Translations under genes and position numbers: made by a program | Part shown: positions 32,947 through 43,769 of the stretch, in pieces | Layout of the letters: the number at the start of each line of letters is the position of its first letter | Position numbering within the stretch: position 1 is the stretch's first letter | Notes under the pieces: model-generated | What the model saw: only the letters and a program-made list of their open reading frames with translations | Told to the model about the DNA's origin: nothing | Databases searched by the model: none | Origin: Glaciozyma antarctica PI12 | Taxonomy: Eukaryota; Basidiomycota; Microbotryomycetes; Kriegeriales; Camptobasidiaceae | DNA length: 64,000 nt | Direction of reading: 5' to 3' | Assembly (NCBI GenBank): GCA_002917775.1 | Contig: KZ627148.1 | Location: forward strand, 396,030-460,029

Positions 32947-35900
32947 ATGAACTCCCTTCGGCGGCGCACCGGCTCTCCTCCAGTCCATTCACCACCACCT
33001 CCCGCCTCCCTCCTCTCGTACCTATCCTCTCGCACTCGAACCCTCTTCCGCCATCACGGCTACCGTCTCGCCTCTCATCCCATCGCCTTCCTCCTCCTCG
33101 TCACCGCCCTCATTTGCTCCCTCCTCTCCCCAGCTCTGAGCATCTGGTTCGCTCCCGATGGACCGACAAGTACCGTCGTCCGGCGCGGTCGAGGTGAAAT
33201 GGTGTGGGAGCTCGAGGGGCTCAAGAGGCAGGGAGTCATTTGGAGCGAGGAAGAGGTGTGCTGGGATCGCTTGGCGGAGTACTACACGGCGAGGGAGATG
33301 GGGCATCGCGCGCGTCTGGTGAGGATGGAGCAGGTGCTCGTCCAGACGGATCGGGGAAGGCGAGGCGGGAGAGCGGGAACGCTGAGCAAGCAGACGCTTC
33401 ATCAGACGTGGATCGTACAGAAGGAGTTGGAGCGAAGGCTGCTGGAGGGAGAGGTGGAGGGGTTGACCTGCGTCCGCGATGGAGAGCGCTGCGCGAGCTC
33501 TAGTCCTGCGAACTGGTGGAGCTCGGAGGAGGCGCTTCTTGCGGACGAGGATGTGCATTCGACGCTTTCCCTCCCTTCGGCGCAGACGGCTTTGGCGAAC
33601 GAGGAGTCTCTCTCGCTGCCTCTCACGACGACGAGCACGCTCGTAGGCGTAGGACGCGATCGCAAGGGAACCGTCAAGGGCGCGAGGTACCTCACGATGA
33701 GCTTCTACCTCGAAGATACGTCGAGCGACATCGTCCTCGGGGGCATTGGATCCGACAGGGAGGAGTCAGCGAGGCGGCGAGCCAAGGTTGCTTGGCGTAG
33801 AGCTGTTAGGGAGGTGATGGCTGGCAAGGGATGGGGCAAGGAGATGGAGCAGCTGGGAGGGCTGAGGGAGGGGCGAGGGCAAGGTCGTCGAGTGATCCTC
33901 AAAGTGAGTTGGGCTGGGAGGATTCCGCAGGAGGTTCGCTGATGCCTCTGCCCATGCAGCATCTGCCTCATCTCCTCGTTCACCAGAACCCTCGCCTCCT
34001 CGAAGACACGCTCTTTGCCATCGGCTACCTCGTCGTCGCCCTCTACGCCGCCTTCACCATGCGCGGCCTCACCCAGGTCTACTCGAAGCCCGGACTCCTT
34101 TTGACTGGCATTGTCGGACTCGTAACGAGCGGGATCATGAGCTTGAGCGTATGCTGGATCTTGGGCTTGAGCATCGGATTGGTTCCTTGGTGCGTCCGTT
34201 TCATTCGAGCTCCGTTTATCGCACAAACTGACGGTTGTGCGTGTTTCCAGGAAGCTCATCCCTTTCCTAGTCCTCGTTTGTGGCGTCGACAACATGTTCG
34301 TTCTGTAAGCATCTTCAGCTCTCCCAGCGACCAGCACCTCATCCGCCATCGCGCAGCACGAAAGCCGTCAGCAAGACCGATGTCAGCCTCTCCGTCCCCG
34401 ACCGCGTCGCTGAAGGCCTCAGCTCCGTCGGCCTCTCCACCTCCGTCACCCTCCTCGTCGAACTCTCCGTCGCCACCCTTTTCCTTCAGCTCATCTCCGT
34501 CGAAGTCATTCGAGAGCTCATCATCTTCACGGTCGTCGCACTCGTGGTCGACTACGGCATGGAGTTGACCTTCTTCGCGACCGTGCTAGCCATCGACTTG
34601 CAGCGATTGGAGGTGCGTTGTTCCGCTTTGAGATGTTTTTGAACTCTTCTGACGTTCTCCGCCAGCTCGCCGATCTCCTCCAGCAAGGCTCAGTACCGCT
34701 CCGCACAGCAACCTCCTCCGCTTCCGAAAGCGGCGACTTCAGCAAACTCACTCCCGCCATCCAAGCCAGCATCTTCTCCTCCCTTTTTTGCCCGCACGAG
34801 ATCTGTTCTTCGTCAACGCGCCGCCCGCACGTCGACCTTCGCCTTCCTCATCTTCATCAACCTCCTCCTCTATTCGATGTACGGCGCCGACCACTACCTC
34901 CCCGCCTTTTGCTCCGAAGCAGCCCTCGCCAAGGATCGCCCCCTCCTCGGCCCAAGTCTCGCAGCAGATCTCGCTTCGGCTCTCGAGCGAGGACAGCGAG
35001 GAGATCACGCGCGGGACGAGGGCGTCAGGCAAGGCGCCGGAGCAGCGTTCTGGAAGACGATCAACCCGGCGAACGCCAGCTCCGTGCACGTCTACGTCGA
35101 GCCCGTCACGGTCATCAAGTTCCACGACGACGGACACGTCGCCCCCGAGTCGGCGTCGAGCCAGCAAATCGTCGAGACGTCCGTCTGGCTGCGCGTAGGC
35201 GTCTTCGTCGGACCGATTGCAGCCCTCATAATCGTCCTCTACCTACTCCTCCACTACCTCCTCAAGGACGCCGATATGATCGAGGTGCAGCGTCTGCAAG
35301 CGATCCAGGCGAAGGCGGAGAAGCGAAGAACGAAGGGCGGAGCGGGAGTCGAGCTGGTGACGCTGCGAGGTCGACATGCGGCGGACGTCGAGCTCCTTGC
35401 GGGTGGGAAGGATGTCGTCGCTTCGTGGGCAGGACTGGACGACCACGTCGTCCTCTGGCAGCGAAGAGGAACCGCCAACTTTGAGCCGACGCACCTCGAG
35501 ATCCCCATCACCGCCGAACCTCCCTCGCTCATCCTCCTCACTCTCGACGGCGACGCCAAGTTTTGTGCGGCGGCAACTCGAACGGGGAGGATCCTTGTCT
35601 GGGCTCTCGAACGGAAAATCCTCATCGACTTCTCCCCGCCCTCCACCACGTCACCTCACTCCCACCTCGGCCTCGCCACCCACCTCTTCCCTCCCCCCGC
35701 CCTCGCGACGAACGGCACTCCAGCCCCGCCAGGATCTCTCACTCGTCCTCCGCAAATCGGGTTCTTCTCGATCCATCAAAACGGCTACGTCGTCCTCTGG
35801 GACTGCACCGCCTGCCTCGCCACCGTCGTCCTCTCCCCTCCTTCCCTCACCGTCAACGTCAAGCTCAAGAGCATGGTCGTCTTCCCTCCTCGGCAAGGGA

Positions 35901-37348
35901 AAAGATGTTGCTGGCCGCTCGTGGCGCGCGTCTACTCGACGGGTCAACTCGTTGTTCATCGGTCGGAGGGAGGCCTCGTGTGGGACCAGTGGCCGTCGGC
36001 GTTCGACGCACAGGTCACTACTCCTTCGGATCCCGTCACCGCTCTCGCTTTCGGAGAGTACGGTCTTGGAACAGGACCGAGCAAGTCGCTCAAGTCGGTC
36101 CTCGTCGTCGGGACACTCTCGGGACTCGTCTCTCTCTATAACCTCGAGGAGGGGAAGCGGATCTGCATGGTCGCCGAGATGGAAGGCGCGGTTCGGCAGA
36201 TCCGACTCTGTTCGAGCACGAAGTCGAAGTGCTCGACGTGCGCCGAATCGATGGCGGACGGCTTCGTCGTCGTCTGCTCGACGCGCCAGACCGTCTCGGT
36301 CCTCCGCGTCTTCGCTCCCACCAACTCCTCCCCCTGCCCTTCCTGCAACTCGTCCTCCGCACGCCTTTCCCTCGACCTAGGCCGATCGAGCAGCAAGAGC
36401 TCTTTCCAGACGCCGAAGAAGGCCCGGTCTCACAGTCAGGGTCGCAGCAGTACCGACGATGCGCCCTACCCTTCGCCCACGCACGGCTTCCACCTCCGTC
36501 GCGGGAACGCAGCGGTGGAAGGATCGCGGACGTCCGAGTCGAGCGATCGCGGAGTGGACGAAGAAGGGCCAGCGTCGACGACCGTCGTGGGCTCACCGTC
36601 GATGGACAACCTCGCGAAGCTCGACGCCTCTCTTCAACCTCCGACTTCGCCGACGATGGTTCTTCCCGCCTCGGAAGCCCTCACGAACGGAATCCCCAGC
36701 GACGTCCCCCTCTTCGACACTTCGCTCGACCGGACCGCTTCTGGTAGCGACGCGAACGGCGCGCCCTCTAGCGACTGGCCAGAACTTCGTTGTCTCGACG
36801 TCGCGACGACGCTTTCGGACGAGCGAGGCGGGTGGGAGCTCATCGATAGGACCGTCGTTGGCGTTCGTCGGCATCGAGCGACGAAGGAGGAGAAGGAGCT
36901 TCGAGGCGAAGGCGAGGTACGCGGGACGACGGCTTGGGAAGTGTGGAGCATCCCCACTTCTCCTCCCCCCTCGTCCTCCTCGTCGCCCCCCGCCACAACC
37001 GACAACCGACTCGTCGAAGGCTGCACCTCCCTCGAGCATCTCCTCTCCCTCGCTCCTCCCACCAGCTCTCCTCCCACCACGACCCTCGCACCACCCGACG
37101 CTCTCCGCCGACGAATCACCCCTTCCTCTCCCTCCTCCTCCCCTCTCCGACCTCCTCGGCCTACGACTCCCGTGCCGACGATCAGGTTCGAGGACGTGGC
37201 GCTCCCGTTCTCGCGTGCGAGACCCGTCATCTCGGCGCTGTCGGACGTGTCGATCGCGGTGGGGTTGGGGAATAGCGTGGCGGTGATTTCGCTGAAGGGA
37301 GGAGGGCCGTCGGGATTGTTGTCGCTACCGAGTATGCGGAACTTGTAG
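32947..37348 (+). CDS. SCP1: SREBP cleavage-activating protein (SCAP/Scp1), sterol sensor
   Basis: ER protein that escorts the SREBP transcription factor to the Golgi when sterols or oxygen are low. After a cytosolic start (MNSLRRRTGSPPVHSP) and a first helix (IAFLLLVTALICSLLSPAL) comes a large lumenal loop. A sterol-sensing domain follows: LTQVYSKPGLLLTGIVGLVT, SVCWILGLSIGLVPWKLIPF, LVCGVDNMFVLTKAV, IREL..FTVVALVVDYGMEL. A second lumenal loop is followed by further helices (VGVFVGPIAALIIVLYLLLH) and a long WD40-like C-terminal domain (HHVVLW-type repeats such as GFFSIHQNGYVVLWDCTACL and VLVVGTLSGLVSLYNLEEGK). It ends LLSLPSMRNL. The reading frame changes between 34690 and 34790; a 73-base intron (34693-34765) with an AAG acceptor repairs it, though a T6 homopolymer at 34784-34789 is a second suspect. 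Confidence 0.88.
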
Positions 37349-37444
37349 GACTGGAGAGGAGCGAGAGGGAGGAGCAGCTACTTTATAGAATGCCTGTGTA
37401 CCGAATGGTCCTTGTCATACCAAACGAAAGCGCCAGTCTAGCGT

Positions 37445-39226
37445 CTACTCTGCCACCACCTTCTCCCTCCCCTCCTCGATAGCCGCCTCCTGCTCCGGCC
37501 GAGTCGTCGGCGCACTGCTCACAGCGAGAGCCTCGGCGACCTCCTTCTCCCTCTTCGCCATCTCTACCTCCTTCGCAGCGTCATTCGCGACCTTCTCCTC
37601 CTGCGCCTTCCTCTGCGCCTCCTCCCTCTCGCTGTGCTCCTTCTCCTCCTTCTCCACCCTCACCCTCTCCAGCTTTTCCCTCAGCTCGTTCTCCTCCTTC
37701 TCCCTCCTCTCCTGCGCCGCCTTCCTCTCCTCCGTCTCCTTCTTCTCTCTCCGCTCTAACATCACCTTCATCTCCTCCTCCTTCTCGCTCTTCTCAATCT
37801 CCCTCAGCATCTCCGCCAATTCTTCCTCCACCTCCTCCTCCTGCTCGCTCGGTAGGCCGACGCCTCCTTCCTTGATGGCGGTATTGATATCCTCCGCATC
37901 GGCGAGCGCGTCCGACATGGCCGAAGTAGTTTCCTCAATGTGGGAGAGCGAGAGAGTCGGGGAGGAGATGAGAGTGCGGAGAGTCGTCGTGCCGAGCGTG
38001 AGGGCCGCCATCGCCTGCATCGCAAGCGTCAGCTTGGATCCAGGAGCCAAGAAAGGAGAAACAACGCACTTCATCGTCCCCACTCGCACGCTCGATCCCC
38101 AGCAGCACTTCCTCAAGCTTATCCCTCGCTCCCACACGCTCTGCCAGAAGCACTTCGAGCCGCTTTCGGCTAACGAGGTGAGATTTGACGAGGTTCATCT
38201 GCTTCTTGGCGTAGTACGCCTTCGTCTGGGATTGCTGCTCCTCGATACGCCCTTCGATGGACCGGATGTAGGTCGCCAAGCTGGAGAGCGTCGAGAGGAG
38301 GGTGAGGATGCCTGAATCGGAGTCGGTGACGAGGGGAGGAGGGGCGGAGGAGAGAGGGGCGGCGAATTTGATGACCTGGTTGGAGAGTTAGCAGAGCTCG
38401 CAGAGGGAGAAGGTGGACGTACGTTGCCAGAAACGGAGCAGAGGTTCAGAGTGCTGAGGTGCTTTGCGAGGACAATGCAGTCGCGTTCGGACAGGGAGAC
38501 GCCAGGAAGGCATAGGGGGCCCAGGGTCGATTGGAGAGTCTTGGGCGTGTAGAGGCGCGAGACAGGGTCCGCATGAAGGTCGGGTAGCTTGGGAATGAGG
38601 TTCGTCGCAGCTCGCTGGAGAAAGAGAGGGGTCGATTAGGTCGGGAAGGGAGGAGCAGGAACCATCGCAGCTCACCTCGACCAGCTCTCGCACCACCCAG
38701 TCTCCTTGCCGTCGTTTCCATTCCGTTTCCTCCGCACGTTCTCCCAGTTCCACCTCCCCAAAGACGCCCATTCGAAGTTGAGAGAACGACCAACGCAAAG
38801 GACGCGCGATGAGCGAGAGCCAGGTTGAGCTGGCGGGACCGCTCGAAGCTAGGTATGCATCGAGCGGGATGAGTTGTGCGCTTTGAGAGAGCTCCGACTG
38901 CCAGGCAGCAGTTAGCTCTCGTCCTCTCCCTCCTGCTAAACATGACGCACCAGGATTGTTCCGAGAGAGCTGGGTCGTCCGACTCCCTCCCACCGCAAAC
39001 GCTCTCGTTGGTCATCGTCCACTACAAGGATAAGCTTGTCATCCCCGAGAAGACCTTTGGCGACGAGATTGGAGAGGGTGAGACGCCACCAGCTGAGGGC
39101 GGAGGAGAAGCCTGTTGGGTTGGCGGTCTTGCGTGGAGCGAGGGAGGAGTAGAGAAACTGGAGTCGAGTTAGTGGATTGGCAGAGTACTCTGGTAGAGCG
39201 CTGAGGTGTTCCTTGAGCGAACTCAT
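37445..39226 (-). CDS. CHM7: ESCRT-III related protein CHMP7 (Chm7)
   Basis: Nuclear-envelope ESCRT component that recruits ESCRT-III for membrane sealing. Starts MSSLKEHLSALPEYSANPLT, with an N-terminal part made of winged-helix-like repeats (RLQFLYSSLAPRK, SSALSWWRLTLSNLVAKGLL, IARPLRWSFSQLRMGVFGEV) as in CHMP7. It then joins a Snf7-like helical domain: SIEGRIEEQQSQTKAYYAKK, MNLVKSHLVSRKRLEVLLAE, TTLRTLISSPTLSLSHIEET, AMSDALADAEDINTAIKEGG, ELAEMLREIEKSEKEEE. The last part is an unusually long Glu/Lys/Arg-rich helix of about 100 residues (KKETEERKAAQERREKEEN and so on), ending EEGREKVVAE; typical CHMP7 ends with a short MIM motif instead. About six introns. The stop is convergent with SCAP, 96 bases away. 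Confidence 0.85.
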
Positions 39227-39363
39227 TCTCAAGAGGGGAAGGTCGAGGTCGAAAGGGGAGGAGCGCGCTGTTGTTTGTTTCCCTCCTGCCACTCGCCTCC
39301 TCTCTCCGAACCTCGCCTTTCTCCTCCAGCTCCCACTCCTTTACTCCAGACGTCCACGTCAGC
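39227..39363. promoter_or_regulatory. shared upstream region of CHMP7 and the RING protein
   Basis: 137 bases between divergent start codons, one of the shortest divergent promoters here. Contains pyrimidine-rich strings on the plus strand; no TATA box. Confidence 0.4.
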
Positions 39364-41136
39364 ATGCAGGGACAGAGCGAAGCGTCCTACCAGCCCGCCA
39401 CGACCCTCTCTCCCTTCTCCCTCGTCGTGTGCTCCCGCTGCCGACGAGGGTACAAGGACTCACTCGACCCCACCGACACCTTTTATCTCACGGACTGCTC
39501 TCACACGCTGTGCCACCCCTGTCTCGCCGAAGCACAGCCTGGGCCAGTCGAAGGGATCATCCAGTGTCCCGAGTGTCGCCACGAGGGACAGTTCATGCGA
39601 TTGGATCCGGAGGGGGACATGGATGGGGTGAGTGTTCGCAGGCCAGAAGAGAAGGAGTAGCTGACGAAGAGCGTACAGCTGAGGCATTGCTTCCGACCGT
39701 TACGGAGCCTGCTAGATGAGCTGGGGATGAGGTGAGTCGCGTCGACGCGTGAGGGGATATGGAGGCAGCAGAGCTGATGACCTGCTCTATCTCAGCCTAG
39801 AGTACCAGTTTGGAAACGTGGTCGAGCAGCTGTCCTTCTTCAAGACCAAGGCGGAATCGCAGCGACAAGTCCTTTCGAAGTTGGGAGGCGAGCTGAAGAA
39901 GCTGAGGAAGGTCGCGAGGTGAGCAGCACGGAGGTCAGAAGCAGCGGAGCAGTGGCTAATACCACTGCTTGCAGCCGCGTCGAAGGACTCGAGGAGGAGA
40001 ACGCGACATTGCGAGCACAACTGGCAGCAGCGACGCAGGGCCGAAGCGCAAGTACGCAGAGTGCCAGCGCGCGATCAGGAGGACGGCAAGAGCTCAACGG
40101 CTTCCACATCGACACGAGGCAGAACGGGGATGAGAGAGGCCACAAGCGGAGGGCTACCGATAGCCCAGGAGGGTCAGCAGTTTCTATCTCCCCCTTCGAC
40201 TGACGCCAATCCCTTCTCTTCCAGACCTGCTCCTCGCGCTGCCCCTCAGAACTCGACAACCTCTCGCACGAACTACCCCTCGAATCTTCCTCTTCAGCCA
40301 GCCCGACTCTCCCTTTCGCCCGCGCACGCTCAAGCTCACAGCGAGAAGCAGCTCCAGGCGAACCTGCAGCGAGCTGGCAGCACGAGACCTGACTCGATCT
40401 CGAGTACCGCGAAGGACCAGATCGCGTGAGTTGTTACTCCATTCTCGGGAATATGAACTTAGCAAGGATTCTCGAGAAGGAGCTTCGCATTCGATCCGAC
40501 CAAGCGACAGCAGCACTCCTCTTCGCGTCCCCCGCCTGCCCCGCCCACTCCTTCTCGTCAAGCTTTCCCGCAAGTCCAGCACTCCTCTCGTACCTATCAG
40601 CAGCAACAGCAGAACCAATACCAGCACCAACCTCAAGTTCAGTACCTCGACACCTCTCTCGACGGTCTTCCGAATCAGGAGATGTACTCTGAGCCCTTCT
40701 TCCCCGACCCCTCTGGCCCACCCTTCGACTACCAGCGCCAGTCTCCAGCTCCTCCTTCTCCTCGACACCAGCCCTCCTTCTCCGGTCCCGGCAGCGGCAG
40801 CACTCAACGCTCGCACTTCGAGCCTCCCTCGCGCGGCATCACTCCCATGCCTCTCCCGCACCGTCCTCGCTCCACCTCGTCCTCCCACCGTCGTGCGCTC
40901 ATCTCCCCTCTGCCTCTCAGCATGGACTGACTCGGCACACAGCTTCGATCCAGCAGCCCCTGCCGACGCCTCAGCGACAGCCATTCCAGCCTCGATTCGC
41001 GGGAGCTTCGACGCCGAAGCCTGCGACCGCCGGAGGATTCACGTATCGCGAACCGACGCCGGTTGGACGAGGGAGGCAGCAGGAAGTCGGGAGGTTTGGG
41101 CAGCAGGGAGGGGGATTCGCGGCGCAGATGCGGTGA
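39364..41136 (+). CDS. RING finger / coiled-coil protein, Zip3/RNF212-like
   Basis: The N-terminus (MQGQSEASYQPATTLSPFSL) leads into a C3HC4-type RING: CSRC, then DTFYLTDCSHTLCHPCL, then CPECRHEGQFMRL. Next come LRHCFRPLRSLLDELG and a coiled coil (VVEQLSFFKTKAESQRQVLS, GGELKKLRKVASRVEGLEEE). The rest is a Ser/Pro/Gln-rich tail. This order (one RING, FxPL element, coiled coil, Ser-rich tail) is that of the Zip3/RNF212 family, SUMO or ubiquitin ligases that mark meiotic crossover sites. Splicing the last introns (51-base intron from 40429 and one ending cacacag near 40943) gives a C-terminus ending GQQGGGFAAQMR with the TGA at 41134-41136. A premature TGA in the unspliced frame at 40928 lies within that last intron. 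The meiotic role is inferred. Confidence 0.72.
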
Positions 41137-41218
41137 GGAGGGGAGCGGGGGAGAGCTTGCGAGGAGTACGCTATGCCGAGTTTGTATTTGCTATTGTGAT
41201 TCCCTGTTTTTGCACAAC

Positions 41219-43316
41219 CTACACGTACAGCATGACGACTCGGCTCCCATACCCCCCGATCACCCTCCTCTGCCCATCCGAATCCTCCTCCTTCTCCTCC
41301 CCTCCAATTAACCTCAACGCCACCTCAAGCTGCTTCAACCCAATCCGGAACCCAACGCAAATCTCATCCGTATGATGCATCCCATCCAGCATCGGCAGCA
41401 ATTTGGCCGAGAACGGCGCAGGCGACTCCTCGTGCTTTACGGAGATGGAGCTGGCGGTGAACGTTCGCGCGAGGGCAGTGCGAACGGTCGGAGCGGCTGG
41501 TGCGTCTCGAGGGGTCTGGAGTTTAGGCGTAGGGAGGGATTCGGGGTTAGACGAATCGCCCGAGAAGAGGGAGGAGGTGTGGCGAGCCAGGTCGGGGCGA
41601 GAGTCGATGGAGAGGGGTTGGAGAGCGTGGGTCGGGCGATGAGTGGCGGAGTACCGCCGTGCGGCTGAGGCGGAGGTTTCGTGGCGGTTTGGGGTTGGGG
41701 AGTAGGAGGGGTGGTCGAGCCAGATGGGGTAGGCGTAGACGCGGCGGAGGAAGCCTTTGATGACGCCGAATTGTATCATGCGGCGCACGTCGATGCGGTT
41801 CCCGTCGATGGCGTTCTCTTCCATCCAGCTGGAGATGGAAAGCTTGGGAGAGAGCTTGGAGTAGAGCGAGAGGAGGGTTGCAAAGGGGAGGGGAGGTTCG
41901 TCGCCTGTCGCAACGAGGGTTAGACACTTTTAGCAAAGGCAAGAGCGAGCGAAACGCACCTGTTCCGGAGTAAACGTAAGCTTCGCACTCGCTGCGAAGA
42001 TCGGTGACTCCCTCCTCTGCTTCCTCGCCGTACTGGGCGATGTCGGCGATTCCAGGGAGCGCTGCATACGAGTTGGAGAACTGGAAGAGGTCAACGAGAA
42101 CGATTGCCGAGTAGAATCTGCGAGAGGGAGTCAGCGAGTCGGAGACCGACACAAAAGCGCGACGAACAGCAGGTGTTGAATGCAAAGTCGTGCGAGATTA
42201 AGCTCGACTTCTGCGAGCTCCGCAATTCGCTTGACGTGGTTGACGCCGTCGATAAAGCTGCAGACCTGGAAGATTGGGAGGGGTCAGTCGCCGGAGTATG
42301 AAGAAGAAAGCGGACCGACGTACCTTGAACAGCGTCACGTCCCAGCTGCCGTTCTTCATCTCGTTGACCGAAGTCACGGCGATCGGTACGTCCCAGTTGT
42401 TGACTTCGCGCGGGTTGGCGTAGAACGGGAACAGCATGAGGTCGAGATCCGTGTCGTGCAGTGGAATCGACGTTTCCGAGAACGTGATAATATCCATGTA
42501 CAGCTGTTCGAGAAGGTCGGCCATCTGGAATGTTGGCGGAGGTGACGAAAGAAGCGAGACTGATTCCTACGTAGGTTTCGTTCAACAGCCAGAGCAGAGG
42601 ATCCCGAGGAAGTCGCGACGCACCTCCATCGTTCGCAGCGTTCTCGCAGTCTTGCGTACGACCGGCTCGAATCCGGAAAGCTCTGCATCGCGCTCAAACA
42701 CCTTTTACGGCACATTCGAACTCTTTCTCAGCGACTGTCTGAGCAGAAACAGCGGAGAACTCACGAAGGAGAGGTTGAAGACGAAGGCGTTCCGGTTGTA
42801 AACGGCTTGATCCTTGCGGTACTTCTTCTCGTCAAAGATGCTGCTCGACACTGTCAGTTCAAAGCCCTCTGGAAGCAAAGCGCCACGGAAGAGAACTCAC
42901 CGAACTGGGAATCCAAGGATCTTTGCCGAACGCGTCGCCTTCGTGATGAGATGCCCACACAGCTCCGGCTTCGGTATGACAAAGTCGATAATAGAGGAGA
43001 AGTCGAAGAGGACCTGCGTCGTACTCTGTCCCTGCCCCGACGTCGAGCGCACCAAGCCGACTCCAGGGCCATGAGGCGTCGGATCCGCCGCTGCTGGCTG
43101 AGACGGCCGAGTCGGGAACGTCGAAAGAGCGGTCGCGACGCTTCCTTCTGGTACTTGGTGTACGACTTTGGGACCTTCGATCGGGTCGAAGACTGCGAAG
43201 AAGACGGCGAGCAGTCGGGGGAGACTGGGGAGCGTTAGCGGCGCGGTGGAGGGAGAGGAGAGGACGGACTAGGATCCCGACTGGTCGCGTAGCTGCTCCC
43301 GCATAGACAAAGGCAT
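41219..43316 (-). CDS. NPR2: NPRL2/Npr2, GATOR1 (SEACIT) subunit
   Basis: Subunit of the GTPase-activating complex that turns TORC1 off when amino acids are low, acting at the vacuole. The ATG at 43316 gives MPLSMREQLRDQSGSY, then after one intron LPRLLAVFFAVFDPIEGPKV and VHQVPEGS, the family's opening. Other hallmarks: VLFDFSSIIDFVIPKPELCG, RSAKILGFPVRI, YNRNAFVFNLSFVFERDAEL, DIITFSETSIPLHDTDLDLM, FYANPREVNNWDVPIAV, NGSWDVTLFKV, IDGVNHVKRIAELAEVELN, DVRRMIQFGVIKGFLRRVYA. The C-terminal half carries a species-specific Ser/Pro-rich insert (ATHRPTHALQPLSIDSRPDL) before a final domain with LDGMHHTDEICVGFRIGL, ending RVVMLYV. About eight introns. Convergent with the RING gene, 82 bases away. Confidence 0.92.
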
Positions 43317-43769
43317 TCGTGCGAGCAGAGGGAGCCCCTGGCCCAGGGTTGTGCGGAGGCAAGCTGTGCGCAGGGCCTGCGGGAGGAACGGCGCGAGGTC
43401 GAGTGTATGCTGCAGGTTGCGGCTCGACCCGATATCAACATGACAAGGTGCGCTCGCGCCGCTATATGGGCCCTCCTTAAAGCTGGCGCACCTAGGTAAA
43501 GCAAAGAAAGACGTGCGAACACGAGGGGGGAGCTACGACGCGAAAGCTGTTGCCGAAGCTGCGATGCGAAGCCACCACACGGCACAGCTCCCAGCGGCAC
43601 GAGGATAACTTGCGAGAGAGCGAGCGAGGGGGCACTATATTAAAAGCGCACCGTCAAGATTATCCGAGCTGCGCTCTGGAAGAAATGCCGGAGCCGGACA
43701 GCTGAGGCGAGTCCGAGCAAGCGCTTCGAGGATCGCACGCTCCGGTATACTGACCACCCCAACAACTGT
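43317..43769. other. intergenic, 5' of NPR2 and 3' of the inositol phosphatase
   Basis: 453 bases between two minus-strand genes. TATA-like strings on the minus strand (catatagcg near 43463 and ttaatatagtg near 43632) could serve the NPR2 promoter; this is weak. No gene seen. Confidence 0.4.

Noticed and set aside
36600-37280. Several alternative long frames opposite and within the SCAP 3' half
   Set aside because: Composition-driven shadows in GC-rich low-complexity coding sequence; the WD40 frame is the one with family motifs.
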